DNA of 64,000 nt from Levilactobacillus suantsaiihabitans (lineage in GTDB: Bacteria > Bacillota > Bacilli > Lactobacillales > Lactobacillaceae), in assembly GCF_004745505.1 (NCBI RefSeq), contig NZ_RKLX01000002.1, positions 124,001 through 188,000 on the forward strand, in the 5' to 3' direction. The translations under genes and the position numbers were made by a program. Each line of letters starts with the position of its first letter. The first letter of the stretch is position 1. Below are positions 16,812-26,226 of this stretch, in pieces. The notes beneath the pieces are model-generated. The model had not been told where the DNA came from. It ran no database searches and saw only the letters and a program-made list of their open reading frames with translations.

Positions 16812-16997
16812 CGAGCAAAGTACTGGCCCATTGGCTTATCAACTGACCGCCCTATCGCTGGCGGCGTTTGGCGATGACAGGCCCATGGCACTAGTCATTC
16901 GTCCGGTCACAACCGGTTTTTTGTGAAATTTTTGGGGTTGCCTTTTGCGCGGCACCAGTGGCCTGTTAGCACGCGTTTCGGCTATTTAAAGTTAGGT

Positions 16998-17148
16998 AAA
17001 GGTTGAACCTAAAATTGGTGAAACCAGGTGCCTGTTGGCGAACGGTAAGGTGGCCAATTCATATTGTGAGGCCGGCAACGACTATTTTTGATGCCATGAA
17101 TCGCATGAGAACAATAATTCCAGTTAATTTTCACCTTTCAACCTTCAG
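16998..17148 (-). repeat. Family A repeat, internally deleted copy
   Basis: Read on the minus strand, this begins with the full terminal sequence CTGAAGGTTGAAAG (17135-17148), follows the left part of the 18546-19274 element for about 100 bases, then jumps to that element's right part (CACCTGGTTTCACCAATTTTAGG). It therefore has both ends but lacks the middle. Confidence 0.75.
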
Positions 17149-17177
17149 CAAAAAAAAGAACTACCCCCATCGGTAGC
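17149..17177 (-). terminator. Terminator-like hairpin
   Basis: On the minus strand CTACC...GGTAG forms a stem followed by a T-rich run. It lies just after the gene remnant at 17250-17464. Confidence 0.5.
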
Positions 17178-17249
17178 CCCTTTCTAAGTGGATTATTTAA
17201 TTCCCGCGTCGGCAATTAGCACTCCCCCAAGTTCTAACTAGTCACAACC

Positions 17250-17464
17250 CTAGGCCTCCAATAACCACAACTTACTCTTTAGCACATTGGTAACACCATT
17301 ACCTAACAAACCTAAGCCATAACTTTCACTAAACACTGTCAAGCCGACTATTCTGATTAGATAATCATTGGGTTTACCCAGTCACGGTTTGTGTCACGAT
17401 TCACGTATACTTTAACCGATTGACTGGCAAAATCAGTTGCCGTAAAACTGACCCCTTCCAACTG
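17250..17464 (-). pseudogene. Possible frameshifted gene remnant
   Basis: On the minus strand one frame reads FTATDFASQSVKVYVNRDTN and then RDWVNP before a stop. A second frame continues NDYLIRIVGLTVFSESYGLG and then LLGNGVTNVLKSKLWLLEA to a stop at 17250. Joined at NP/ND they look like one coherent protein tail. No start codon with a ribosome-binding site is present, and a terminator-like hairpin follows. This suggests the decayed 3' end of a gene. It may also be chance. Confidence 0.3.
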
Positions 17465-17553
17465 TTACCACTTTACCATGGAACCCCCGCTAAGACCGGG
17501 AACAAGCAAAAACGTCATTTAATGCACGATAAAGCGGAGTTGAACAGCACAAT

Positions 17554-17982
17554 TTAATTGTGTCGTAGCAAATAAGTTAAAAATCCACCCAAAATCAGTG
17601 GGCTCGTGAAGGCTAAAACAACATCCAAGAGCACGCGCCAGTACCATTTGAGCGTGGTCTTGGGCGCCGCTTGCAGCCGCGGTTCCCGGGCCGGCTTGGC
17701 CATTTTCTCGTAAACAGATGCCGTTTGGTCCGCGGCTTTGCGGTGGCCCCGCCGCTTTCGGCGTCGAATCGTGGGGGCCTTCACGTCACGGTTATCCTCG
17801 AGAATGACCCATTTGGCCAGCGCAAAGCACAACAGACACACCAAGAAATACCAGTCGGCAATCGTGATACCCGGCATCAAGCGGCCCTGGGCATAATTAA
17901 AGTGCCCCAATAGCATAAAAATCAGGGTAAAAACCAGGCCAATGCCAGTTTGTTTCACCCAATAGGTAAGTGATAATTTCAT
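17554..17982 (-). CDS. Membrane protein with basic cytoplasmic loop, 142 aa
   Basis: I chose ATG at 17982 (MKLSLTYWVKQTG) because AAAAGGAG lies 6-7 bases upstream; the frame is open to 18009. There are two N-terminal membrane spans (about 12-28 and 42-60), then a very basic segment (RRRKRRGHRK) and a final span (about 118-138). The family is not recognised. It is divergent from the GreA paralogue with about 70 bases between starts, so the two share a promoter region. Confidence 0.75.
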   Translation of the reverse strand: MKLSLTYWVKQTGIGLVFTLIFMLLGHFNYAQGRLMPGITIADWYFLVCLLCFALAKWVILEDNRDVKAPTIRRRKRRGHRKAADQTASVYEKMAKPAREPRLQAAPKTTLKWYWRVLLDVVLAFTSPLILGGFLTYLLRHN

Positions 17983-18053
17983 TGGAAAACTCCTTTTCTT
18001 TTCCCGCAACCTTCGTTAGAATGGGACGTATCAGAACAGGTTGAGGTGATTCA

Positions 18054-18545
18054 ATGGCAAATTCACGGGATTTTAACCCCATCACGGCGGCGGGCTACCA
18101 GGCGCTACAAGCTAAGATTGCGGCACTGGAAGCCGACCGGCCGGAGAAAATTGCAATTTTAGCTGAAGCGCGGGCCCACGGTGACCTTTCGGAAAACGCC
18201 GAGTATTCGGCGGCCAAGCGCGACTTGCGCCATCTGGAAAGCCAACTGCGTTTTTATAACAAGCAACTCCAATACGCCAAGGTAGTCAACCCGGCCGCTA
18301 ATGACACGGTCGAGCTGGGCAAATGGGTCACGGTCCAATTCATGGACGACGCCGACCAAGACAGTTATCAGCTGGTCGGTACCCAAGAGGCCGACCTCGA
18401 CGCGGGCAAAATCACCCGGGTCTCACCGCTGGGCAAGGCCTTGTTGGGCCACCACCCCGGCGACACGGTCACGATTCACGCGCCCAATGCCAGCTACGAC
18501 GTCCAAATCATCGCGGTCAGTCTCCAGCAACCCGACCAGTCGTAA
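18054..18545 (+). CDS. GreA/GreB-family transcription elongation factor (paralogue)
   Basis: This 163-residue protein has the Gre coiled coil at about residues 12-80, with the acidic tip motif ARAHGDLSENAEYSAAK (39-55) that enters the RNA polymerase secondary channel and stimulates cleavage of backtracked RNA. A C-terminal FKBP-like domain covers about 85-160, including SPLGKALLG. A genome of this type normally also has the housekeeping greA, so this could be an accessory copy; I cannot confirm that from this window. Its TAA stop is the last triplet before a 729 bp repeat element, part of the likely target duplication. Confidence 0.9.
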   Translation: MANSRDFNPITAAGYQALQAKIAALEADRPEKIAILAEARAHGDLSENAEYSAAKRDLRHLESQLRFYNKQLQYAKVVNPAANDTVELGKWVTVQFMDDADQDSYQLVGTQEADLDAGKITRVSPLGKALLGHHPGDTVTIHAPNASYDVQIIAVSLQQPDQS

Positions 18546-19274
18546 CTGAAGGTTGAAAGACAGAAATCAGCTGGAGCTACTGCTAGCATGCGCCTCATGG
18601 CGTCAAAAATAGTCGTTTTCAGCCTCACAATGCGAACTGCCCGCCTACCGTTCGCCAAATATGGGTTGGAACGCTGGGGCGGACGGGCCGAGCCAAAGAA
18701 CGGTCTCGACACCTCGCTTTGAGCCGAAGTTCGCGTCTCAAAGTGGCCTCATGGCCGAAACGTGCGCCAACAGGCAACTGGTTCCGCTTAACACTGCTAG
18801 GCAAATAATCCAGAACCAGGATTATCCGCCTAGCACCGTTAATGCTCGCCAGTTAACCGCCTGTCGTCACACTCTTTTAAAGCGGCTGAACCCATATTTA
18901 GCGAACTCTCGGCTACGGTAGTGCGTGTTAGTAACAGTTGCCTTAACCCCAAATAGCAGCTGCATTGAAGACTAGTCTTTGGTTATCACAGTGTCACTGA
19001 TAACCTCCACCTTGCCGGAGGCAGCCAGGGTGGAGCCAGCTGTGTCGGCGGTGTTGGCTGAGGTTCTTTCTCAGCCTACAGCGCGGGACGACTTGAGAGA
19101 CTGGCGGGTTTTGTCAGGCTTTCAAGCGAGGCGGAAGACCGCCCCTCAGGCTGGAGCCGTTCCTCAGAGCAGGCCCCACCCTAGCCTGACGCAGGCGTCT
19201 GGTTTCACCAATTTTAGGTGTTGGAACACCGTCGTTGTAGCAATCAGCGTGTTAATTTTACTTTCAACCTTCAG
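18546..19274 (+). mobile_element. Full-length Family A element with terminal inverted repeats
   Basis: This 729 bp non-coding element begins with CTGAAGGTTGAAAG (18546-18559) and ends with its perfect complement CTTTCAACCTTCAG (19261-19274). The direct repeat TCGTAA occurs at 18540-18545 and 19276-19281, one base off the right edge, as expected of a target duplication. The left half has the long stem arms GTTCGCCAAATATGGGTT (18650-18667) and AACCCATATTTAGCGAAC (18889-18906). A Family B repeat sits between them. The right half contains further hairpins such as GGCTGAGG...CTCAGCC. No transposase frame is present. It resembles a MITE-like passenger. Confidence 0.75.
18745..18880. repeat. Family B repeat nested in the Family A element
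   Basis: GAAACGTGCGCCAACAGGCAAC starts the repeat. It closes with GTTAACCGCCTGTCG, and an inner stem-loop CTAGGCAAATAATCC...GGATTATCCGCCTAG lies between. It matches copies at about 1968, 47200 and 60421. Confidence 0.65.
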
Positions 19275-19348
19275 ATCGTAACCTCATCGCAGTTTACCGA
19301 AGAGTTTGAGCCACTGCGCTCAAGCTCTTTTTTACTGCACTGGCCACT

Positions 19349-19939
19349 CTACCGCGACCGATCCGCCATAAAAATCGGCATAAGGATCTCATCGACCATT
19401 TCCGTCTGGGCGTCTAAGGTCAACGTCTGCCGTCCCAAGATTTCGTTCAATAACAAGATACCGGGCAAGGTCACAACCCGGTCGGGCCAATCGGCGTGGG
19501 TGATTTCCCCACGAGCGGCCGCCCGGTCCAGTAGCGGTTGGATCAACCCCTTAAGTTGTTCGCCCGACGACAGGTGGCTAAAAATCTCGCCAAACTCCAG
19601 GTGTTGCAGGCGGTCGGCCAGTAAGCCCCGCAACGTTTCTTCTTGCAAGCGGTCCAGCAAGCTGGCCATCTGCCCAAATAAATGCAACAGGTCGCCCCGC
19701 AAACTCCCGGTGTCGGGGACCTGATAATCCGGTAAATTGCCAAACTTACTTAACGCCGCAATAATCAGATGGGCCTTGTCTGGCCACCGCCGATACAGCA
19801 CAGTCTTGGTGGTCGCCGCGGCGGCCGCAATCCCTTCAACCGTCACGTTTTGGTAGCCCTTGGCCTGGAGTTGCTCCCAAGCCGCCTTTAAAATGGCATC
19901 CACCAATTCCGCGCCCCGCCGGCGTTTTTTTTTCGCCAT
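19349..19939 (-). CDS. TetR-family repressor of the adjacent efflux pump
   Basis: This 196-residue protein has a TetR N-terminal HTH (about residues 8-55: LVDAILKAAWEQLQAKGYQN, then VTVEGIAAAAATTKTVLYRRWPDK). The C-terminal ligand domain resembles TetR_C-type regulators of drug efflux. The gene is divergent from an MFS pump, and the 95-base gap holds the perfect palindrome AGATACGGCCGTATCT. The likely role is repression of itself and the pump until a toxic compound binds. Confidence 0.92.
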   Translation of the reverse strand: MAKKKRRRGAELVDAILKAAWEQLQAKGYQNVTVEGIAAAAATTKTVLYRRWPDKAHLIIAALSKFGNLPDYQVPDTGSLRGDLLHLFGQMASLLDRLQEETLRGLLADRLQHLEFGEIFSHLSSGEQLKGLIQPLLDRAAARGEITHADWPDRVVTLPGILLLNEILGRQTLTLDAQTEMVDEILMPIFMADRSR

Positions 19940-19995
19940 AATTCCACCGCCTTCCTTGCGTTTTTAAGTACTGAGGTGTACCATCTTCAAATATA

Positions 19996-20011
19996 AGATA
20001 CGGCCGTATCT
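19996..20011. promoter_or_regulatory. TetR-type operator between regulator and MFS gene
   Basis: AGATACGGCCGTATCT is a perfect 16 bp palindrome located between the divergent starts at 19939 and 20035. Confidence 0.75.
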
Positions 20012-20034
20012 AATTTGAAAGTCAGGTGACGTTT

Positions 20035-21414
20035 ATGTCTTCACAACCATCTACGAAAAAACTCATTCAAATTGCCTTGTTTCTGGTCATCGGTGCCATC
20101 GCGCCATTGCTAGACACGACCATGACCAACGTGGCCTTAGACACCATTATGCAGTCCCTTCGTGTTTCCGTCAACGCCGTTCAGTGGGTCACGACCAGTT
20201 ACGTCTTAGCCCTGGGAATTGCCGTACCCGTTGCCGGTTGGGCCACCAACTGGTTTGACGGCAAGACGCTGTACCTGAGCGCTCTCGTCGTTTTTCTGTT
20301 AGGATCCGTCGTTTCCAGCTGGGCCACGACCCTGCCACTCCTAGTGGTTGGCCGGGTCATCCAAGGGGCCGCCGCTGGCATCGTGGTGCCCCTCATTACC
20401 ACATTAATCGTCCAAGTGGCTGGGAGTCAAGGCCTGGGCAAATTGATGGCCATTGTCGGTATGCCCGCCGTCTTGATTCCGATCTTGGGTCCCACAGTCG
20501 GCGGCTATCTGATTGAGGCCGGCAATTGGCACTGGATCTTTCTGATCAACATCCCCCTGGTCTTGGTTTCCCTGCTCCTCTTAAGTTGGAAAATGCCTCA
20601 TTTCCCTGCACCCAAGCGCGGCAAGCACCTGGACCTACCCAGCCTCGGCCTGTTAGCGGGTCTCTTCACGGCCGCTATCATTGGCATCACCCGTTTCAGC
20701 ACCGGCGCGGGGATCACGTCGACCCGCGTGCTGGTTCCCCTGAGCATTGCCGTCGTCCTCTTGTTGGGCTACATCGGTTATGCCACCTGGCAGCCACAAC
20801 GGGCACTGGTCAGCCTCAAACTGTTCCAAGCCCCCACGTTTGACGCCGCCGTGGTCATCTTGATGTTGTCCGGCATTGCCGTCAACGGTGCGATGTTCCT
20901 CCTACCGCTGTACCTGCAAAATAGCCGCGGTCTCAGCGTTATCTGGTCCGGTACCTATTTGATTGCCCAAGGTGTGGGCCTCCTGGTCTCGCGAAGCCAG
21001 ATCGGCAAGTTGACCGACCAAATTGGCGCACGCTGGGTCGTTTTGGGCGCCATCGTGATTGCCATCGCGGGAACACTGCCGTTCGTCTTCTTCACCGCGC
21101 ACACCAACACTGGGTGGATTCTCCTGGCCCTCTTCATCCGCGGCATTGGCCAAGGCGGCCTGACCATCCCTGTCATGGCCGACAGCTACACGGGCGTCCC
21201 GCAGCCCCTGATAGCGGAGGCCACCACGGCAACGCGCATGCTCCAAAATATCGGTGGCGCCCTGGGCACGGCCGTCTTGGCCACCATCATCCAACACGAA
21301 CTCCCCCACGTCGGCGAGACCGCGGCTTACCAAACGGCCTTCCTGTGGTCCGTCGGCTTCATCGCCATCACCGCCATCCCCGCCTGGTTTTTGAGCCACC
21401 GGTCTGCGAAATAA
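20035..21414 (+). CDS. MFS multidrug efflux pump, DHA2 (14-span) family
   Basis: This 459-residue pump has about fourteen membrane spans. The first carries the DHA2-typical PLLDTTMTNVALDTI. Motif A-like and motif C (GPTVGGYL, about residue 147) are present. ATG at 20035 follows AGGTG at 6 bases; an in-frame GTG at 20026 is less likely. It should export cationic or amphipathic drugs by proton antiport. Regulation by the divergent TetR gene is very likely. Confidence 0.92.
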   Translation: MSSQPSTKKLIQIALFLVIGAIAPLLDTTMTNVALDTIMQSLRVSVNAVQWVTTSYVLALGIAVPVAGWATNWFDGKTLYLSALVVFLLGSVVSSWATTLPLLVVGRVIQGAAAGIVVPLITTLIVQVAGSQGLGKLMAIVGMPAVLIPILGPTVGGYLIEAGNWHWIFLINIPLVLVSLLLLSWKMPHFPAPKRGKHLDLPSLGLLAGLFTAAIIGITRFSTGAGITSTRVLVPLSIAVVLLLGYIGYATWQPQRALVSLKLFQAPTFDAAVVILMLSGIAVNGAMFLLPLYLQNSRGLSVIWSGTYLIAQGVGLLVSRSQIGKLTDQIGARWVVLGAIVIAIAGTLPFVFFTAHTNTGWILLALFIRGIGQGGLTIPVMADSYTGVPQPLIAEATTATRMLQNIGGALGTAVLATIIQHELPHVGETAAYQTAFLWSVGFIAITAIPAWFLSHRSAK

Positions 21415-21439
21415 CCTCACCTTCAACCCGCTAAATAGG

Positions 21440-21510
21440 CGGCTACAGCCTCACAATGAAACTGGCCGCCTACCGTTCGTCAAATATGGGTTGGAACGCT
21501 GGGGTGAACC
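21440..21510 (+). repeat. Family A repeat, left-arm fragment
   Basis: GGCTACAGCCTCACAATGAAACTGG... continues to CCGTTCGTCAAATATGGGTTGG, matching the first 70 bases of the other copies (compare 39961-40025). The copy stops after GCTGGGG. Confidence 0.65.
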
Positions 21511-21649
21511 ATCATGAAATTGACCTACCCTGTTGCCTAGGTCAGCTAACCGGGGCGACACCGTTTGCCAACTGCTTTCGCCAAGACAACCGGTTATCAA
21601 TAACGTACGTCTCCTGTGGCCAGTCACTGAATGGGGGGAAATCGACTTG

Positions 21650-21850
21650 TCTTGGAAAGCACCACCGTAGCCGAGAGTTCGTCAACGATGAGCTCAGCCG
21701 TGGGAGTTCCCTTAGCGGCAAGGTCCATGGCGCTGTCTTTGAGACGGGTTCTGCGGCTCAAAGCGAGGCGTCGAGACCGCCCTATGGCTCGACCCGTCCG
21801 CCCACCGCGTTCCAGCCTCATCGTTGACGAACGGTAAGGCGGCCAGCCGC
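21650..21850 (-). repeat. Family A repeat, inverted copy
   Basis: This copy runs opposite to the fragment 140 bases upstream. Its outer arms are GTTCGTCAACGATGAG (21677-21692) and CTCATCGTTGACGAAC (21817-21832), a perfect 16 bp pairing with a sequence different from the other copies. It lies between convergent genes. Confidence 0.75.
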
Positions 21851-21894
21851 AACCGTGTCGTTGAAAGCCACTACCACGTCAATTTTCCCACAAA

Positions 21895-21937
21895 AAAGGT
21901 GTTCAATCAGTCAATTCAGACCGGTTGAACACCTTTT
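21895..21937. terminator. Bidirectional terminator between MFS gene and xfp
   Basis: AAAAGGTGTTCAA and TTGAACACCTTTT form a perfect 13 bp stem with A- and T-rich flanks. It serves xfp on minus and can stop plus-strand transcription. Confidence 0.85.
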
Positions 21938-21966
21938 AGACGTTAATTGTGTTTAGATTTTAAAGG

Positions 21967-24345
21967 TTACTTCAAAGGCTTCCATTGCCAGTTGTTAACT
22001 TCTGGCAAGTCAGTCCCGACTTCACGAATGTAGGCCGTGTGCTTAGCCACCATGTCGTTCATCCGTTGAATGAAGTAAGCACCCTTGACTGCGTAAGCTG
22101 GAATATCACTAACAGCTTCCTTAGCCAGATCGAAGCGATCCAATTGGTTAAGAACCCGCATGTCAAATGGCGTGGTGATGTCCCCGTTTTCACGGTAACC
22201 ATGAACGTGAACGTTGTGGTTGTGACGGTCGAAGAAGAGATCCTTGATCAGGCCTTCGAAGCCGTGGAAGGCGAAGATCACTGGCTTGTCCGTCGTGAAT
22301 AACCGATCGAATTCTTCGTCGGAAAGGCCACGAGGGTCCAGCTTTGGTGAACGCAACTTCAAGAGGTCAACCACGTTAATGAAGCGAATCTTCATTTCAG
22401 GGAATTCGTCATGCAATAAGGAAATTGCGGCTAAGGATTCCCAAGTTGGTTCCGTCCCAGCAGCTGCGAAGACGATATCTGGGTCTTGACCTTGGTCCGT
22501 TGAAGCCCAGTCGATGTAGCCCAACCCATTGTGAACCAGGTTAGTGGCTTCATCAATGGAGAACCATTGTGGACGTGGGTGCTTGGATGTCACGATCAAG
22601 TTGATCTTTTCGCGACTCCGGAAGGCCACGTCACCGACAGCTAACAAGGTGTTGGCATCAGCAGGCAGGTATTCACGGATGAATTCTGGCTTCTTTTCAG
22701 CCAAGTGCGTCAACATACCAGGATCTTGGTGGGTGTACCCGTTGTGGTCTTGCTGGAAGACAGTCGAGGTGTCCACGAAGTTCAAGGATGGGTAGTCATG
22801 ACGCCAGTCTTGTTCAGAGGCCTTGCGTAACCACTTCATGTGTTGCGTCAACATGGAGTCAACGACCCGGCCAAATGATTCATAAGTGGCGAAGAAGCCG
22901 TGACGACCAGTCAAAACGTAACCTTCCAACCAGCCTTCAGCTTGGTGTTCGGACAATTGTGAATCGATGATCCGGCCTTCGTGAGCCATGTTTTCATCGT
23001 TTGGTTCATGAATGTCTTCCATCCATTGACGCTTGCCGTAGTCCAACGTAGCGTAGAGCCGGTTAGACTTGGTTTCATCAGGGCCAAAGCCGCGGAAGTT
23101 GTTTGGATTTAATTTCATCACGTCAGCCAGGTACTTGGACCAAACTAACATGTCTTGGGCAATCGTCTTGCCGTGTTCGGTGGTGTCGACCGCATACTTC
23201 TTGTAGTCAGGCAGCTTCAATGGTTCTGGCTTGATCCCACCATTGGTGATTGGGTTCATGGCCATCCGTTGATCACCCTTAGGCGCCATGTCACGGATTT
23301 CTTGCTTGACTGAGCCGTCTTCGTTAAAGAGTTCTTCTGGCTTGTAAGACTTCAACCAGTTGACCAGCATGTCGGCGTGTTCCATATCGCCAGCGGCAAC
23401 AGGAATTGGGACTTGGTGGGCACGGAAGGAACCTTCGATTGGATTGCCATCTAAGTCTTCCTTAGGACCAGTCCAGCCCTTAGGTGAACGCACAATGATC
23501 ATTGGCCATACAGGCAAGGAGTCATCGTTGTTGTCACGGGCATTCTTTTGAATAGCCTTGATTTCAGGAATGACTTCGTCCATGGTCTTGGCCATGTCTT
23601 CGTGGGCCTTCATGTGGTCGGAACCATCAGTTTCAACGAAGTGTGGATCCCAGCCCATGCCTTGGAAGTACTTAGTCAAGTCTTCGTCAGACATCCGGGA
23701 AAGAATCGTTGGGTTAGAAATCTTGAACCCATTCATGTTGATGATTGGCAAAACTGCCCCATCCTTGATTGGGTTGATGAACTTGTCTGAGAACCATGAC
23801 GTTGCCAGTGGGCCCGTTTCAGATTCCCCGTCACCAATTTCTACGGCAGCGATGACGTCTGGGTTATCTAAGATTGCACCAGTCCCGTGAGACAGGCTGT
23901 AACCTAATTCCCCACCTTCGTGGATCGAACCTGGCGTTTCAGGGGCAGCGTGAGAAGCCACACCACCTGGGAAGGAGAATTGCTTGAATAAGCGCTTCAA
24001 CCCAGCTTCGTCTTGCGAAATGTTTGGATAAATTTCACTGTAGCTACCATCTAGATACGAGTTAGAAACCATGACTTGGCCACCGTGACCGGAGCCTTCA
24101 ATATAAAACATGTTCAGATTATACTTTAAGATTGCCCGGTTTAAGTGAGCGTAAATAAAGTTTTGAGAAACAATGGTTCCCCAGTGACCAATTGGCTTAA
24201 TCTTTACATCGTCAGAGGTTAAGTCACGCTTCAATAATGGGTTGTCACGCAAAAATAATTGACCAACTGACAAGTAGTTTGCTGCACGCCAATACTTGTC
24301 AACGCCTTCCAAGTATGCCTTGGAGTCGAAGTCTGCATTTGCCAT
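21967..24345 (-). CDS. xfp: Phosphoketolase (xylulose-5-phosphate / fructose-6-phosphate)
   Basis: This is the key enzyme of heterolactic fermentation. It is a thiamine-diphosphate enzyme that splits xylulose 5-phosphate with phosphate into acetyl phosphate and glyceraldehyde 3-phosphate. It has 792 residues from ATG at 24345, which follows GAAGGAGTG; the frame stays open 12 codons further, but without a ribosome-binding site. Family signatures include [20 protein letters not shown] near the N-terminus, [14 protein letters not shown] (ThDP/Mg site) and YEGFGRVVDS-like and [12 protein letters not shown] segments. Acetyl phosphate goes to acetate kinase or, via acetyl-CoA, to AdhE, both encoded in this window. 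Confidence 0.97.
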   Translation of the reverse strand: MANADFDSKAYLEGVDKYWRAANYLSVGQLFLRDNPLLKRDLTSDDVKIKPIGHWGTIVSQNFIYAHLNRAILKYNLNMFYIEGSGHGGQVMVSNSYLDGSYSEIYPNISQDEAGLKRLFKQFSFPGGVASHAAPETPGSIHEGGELGYSLSHGTGAILDNPDVIAAVEIGDGESETGPLATSWFSDKFINPIKDGAVLPIINMNGFKISNPTILSRMSDEDLTKYFQGMGWDPHFVETDGSDHMKAHEDMAKTMDEVIPEIKAIQKNARDNNDDSLPVWPMIIVRSPKGWTGPKEDLDGNPIEGSFRAHQVPIPVAAGDMEHADMLVNWLKSYKPEELFNEDGSVKQEIRDMAPKGDQRMAMNPITNGGIKPEPLKLPDYKKYAVDTTEHGKTIAQDMLVWSKYLADVMKLNPNNFRGFGPDETKSNRLYATLDYGKRQWMEDIHEPNDENMAHEGRIIDSQLSEHQAEGWLEGYVLTGRHGFFATYESFGRVVDSMLTQHMKWLRKASEQDWRHDYPSLNFVDTSTVFQQDHNGYTHQDPGMLTHLAEKKPEFIREYLPADANTLLAVGDVAFRSREKINLIVTSKHPRPQWFSIDEATNLVHNGLGYIDWASTDQGQDPDIVFAAAGTEPTWESLAAISLLHDEFPEMKIRFINVVDLLKLRSPKLDPRGLSDEEFDRLFTTDKPVIFAFHGFEGLIKDLFFDRHNHNVHVHGYRENGDITTPFDMRVLNQLDRFDLAKEAVSDIPAYAVKGAYFIQRMNDMVAKHTAYIREVGTDLPEVNNWQWKPLK

Positions 24346-24450
24346 GTAAATAACACTCCTTCTTTGAATTCGTAACGACATTACCTAACTGCTAGATAAC
24401 TTAGTAAAATTTACCCCGTTGTGTTGACCGGGATGCTTTTTACAAGTCCT

Positions 24451-24478
24451 ATCATAGTCTGTTTTAAATAAAAGTCAA
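24451..24478 (-). promoter_or_regulatory. Promoter of xfp
   Basis: On the minus strand -35 TTGACT and -10 TATGAT are separated by 16 bases. The leader to the start codon is about 100 bases. Confidence 0.75.
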
Positions 24479-24479
24479 C

Positions 24480-24741
24480 CTTTTTGACAATTGGACCGTA
24501 TCAATTTTAGCAGTTAGCGAACCAACTTGTTAGACACACCTCCCTCCCCCGGTCACCAGTTGCGCTGTCGGCGATTTTGACCACGCCGCCGCGAAAGACG
24601 ACGCGGGGCTATGCCCACTGTAGCAGGTTCACCGTCAGTAGCGCCAGCCAAGACGCCCGGCCATGTCAGCGACCGAACTTACCACTGGATGCACTGGCCC
24701 GTCTTACCGTTCGCCAACTCTGACCCGGAAATTTTACGTAC
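24480..24741. other. Intergenic region without supported gene
   Basis: This GC-rich stretch lies between the GntR regulator gene and the xfp promoter. The short frames in it have no ribosome-binding site. A weak resemblance to Family A ends (CTTACCGTTCGCCAACTC near 24705) may be a relic. Confidence 0.4.
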
Positions 24742-24774
24742 AAAAAAGAGTCCAGGAAAAATTTCCCAAACTCT
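24742..24774 (-). terminator. Terminator of the GntR regulator gene
   Basis: On the minus strand AGAGT...GGGAAATTTTTCC...ACTCT forms a hairpin followed by T6. Confidence 0.7.
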
Positions 24775-24807
24775 AATTTGCCACCAGGTGGTCGGTGCCG
24801 CTACGAA

Positions 24808-25533
24808 CTACTCTTCATCTAAGGAGACAAAGGTGTTATAGTTCAAATATTGGTAGTGCAACCGCATGTTGGATACTTCAAATGGTGTCCCGTCATCCAG
24901 GAAGAAGATGCCTTCCATGATGCCCACCGGTTCGACGGGCTTCAAGTGCAACAACTCCTGATCCTCGGCCGTCGACGGTTGGGCCTGAATCGACATGAAC
25001 GACTTGGTCACAACCTTGTCTTGGCTTTCCAGGTAATTGAAAATGGAATCCGAAACCGTCGCTTGAGACAGGTTCGGCGCGATTTTAATCGGGATGTAGC
25101 CAGTCTCAATCATAAACGGTTTGTCGTCAAACAACCGCAACCGCTTGATCTCGTAAACGAAATCGCCTTCATCCAAGAACAAATCTTGCTGAATTTCCTT
25201 GCTGGCTGGAACCACGTTAAAGTTCAACAACCGAATGCCGGGGGTGTTGCCCGCGGACTTCATACTGTCAGTAATTCCTAAATTTGAGCCCTCATATTGA
25301 AAAATTGTCTGGTTTTTCATATATAATGGGTTAATGAATGTCCCGGAACCGCGCTTCTTAAAAATCAATCCCTGATTGGCTAAAATGCTGAGGGCTCGTT
25401 TCACCGAGCTACGGCTAACACCGTAAGTTTCGCTGAGGCTCCGCTCGTCTGGTAGCCGCTTGTTGGGAAATTCATTTTGATGGATTCGCTTTTTTAAGTC
25501 CCGCATTACTTGTCGATAGACTAAATCTGCCAT
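24808..25533 (-). CDS. GntR-family regulator, HutC/UTRA type
   Basis: This 241-residue protein has a GntR winged helix at about residues 5-70 (LPDERSLSETYGVSRSSVKR, then ALSILANQGLIFKKRGSGTF) and a UTRA effector domain at about 90-235 with FVYEIKRLRLFDDKPFMIETGYIP. UTRA domains bind small sugars or similar metabolites. It stands alone, upstream of and co-oriented with xfp, with its own terminator. Control of sugar or phosphoketolase metabolism is possible but only inferred from position. Confidence 0.9.
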   Translation of the reverse strand: MADLVYRQVMRDLKKRIHQNEFPNKRLPDERSLSETYGVSRSSVKRALSILANQGLIFKKRGSGTFINPLYMKNQTIFQYEGSNLGITDSMKSAGNTPGIRLLNFNVVPASKEIQQDLFLDEGDFVYEIKRLRLFDDKPFMIETGYIPIKIAPNLSQATVSDSIFNYLESQDKVVTKSFMSIQAQPSTAEDQELLHLKPVEPVGIMEGIFFLDDGTPFEVSNMRLHYQYLNYNTFVSLDEE

Positions 25534-25718
25534 GATATCTCCTCATAACTCTGCAAATAAACGCCGTCACGTGTTGAGTGTTGATGCTACCCAACATCAC
25601 TTCTCTGTGTTAGAGTATAACAGGTTTTACTGGCGGTGTCTTCTTTTATCGGAAAACAACCGGACCAGTTGATTTTAAAGTGCGGTCCAATTTATTATTT
25701 TTTTGAAAGGTGACGCTT

Positions 25719-26222
25719 ATGTCCAAGAAGAAAAAAGGCAAACGCCTGCACAAAACATTGGTGGAACAGATTTTAGATAAAAACAAAATCGCCTACAAAC
25801 AGTTCGAATTTGCCACCCACACCAAGGGTGACGTCGCGCAGTTGGAAGTCGACCACGCCAGCGTGGATGAACACCACATCTACAAGACGTTGGTGCTCAG
25901 TGGTCCCACCACGGGGCCGGTCGTCGGCGTTTTGCCGATTGACGAACACCTAGACGAAAAGAAACTGGCCAAGGTGTCGGGCAATAAAAAGGTGGACATG
26001 GTGCCGTTAAAGGACCTGGTCAAGACGACCGGCTACGAACACGGCGCCAATACGCCCGTCGGCATTTGGGAAAAGAACCACTTCCCGATTTATTTCGACA
26101 ACACGGCGCAGGAACAAGGCGAGATTCTCGTCTCCTCTGGTCAAATTGGCCGGTCGGTAGAAGTCAATGCCACGGACCTGGCAACGCTGGTCCACGGCAC
26201 CTTCACCGACCTGCTGGAGTAA
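25719..26222 (+). CDS. YbaK/EbsC-family aminoacyl-tRNA deacylase
   Basis: This 167-residue protein matches the YbaK/ProX editing fold, which hydrolyses mischarged Cys-tRNA(Pro) or related species. Its N-terminal KTLVEQILDKNKIAYKQFEF segment and the later KTLVLSGPTTGPVVGVLPIDEHLDEKKLAK are typical. ATG at 25719 is chosen with AAAGGTG 6 bases upstream. The next gene starts 5 bases after its stop, so the two form an operon. Confidence 0.9.
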   Translation: MSKKKKGKRLHKTLVEQILDKNKIAYKQFEFATHTKGDVAQLEVDHASVDEHHIYKTLVLSGPTTGPVVGVLPIDEHLDEKKLAKVSGNKKVDMVPLKDLVKTTGYEHGANTPVGIWEKNHFPIYFDNTAQEQGEILVSSGQIGRSVEVNATDLATLVHGTFTDLLE

Positions 26223-26226
26223 CCGG

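Noticed and set aside
16738-16926. Small frames in the response-regulator leader that could have been a pheromone precursor
   Set aside because: No double-glycine leader, no AgrD-like layout and no ribosome-binding site; they cross the inverted repeat.
20902-21426. Minus-strand frame opposite the MFS gene at 20035
   Set aside because: Shadow of a clear transporter gene; charged, low-complexity translation typical of antisense to membrane-protein codons.
21456-21827. Plus-strand frame of 123 codons
   Set aside because: It lies wholly in Family A repeat sequence, whose other copies do not keep the frame open.
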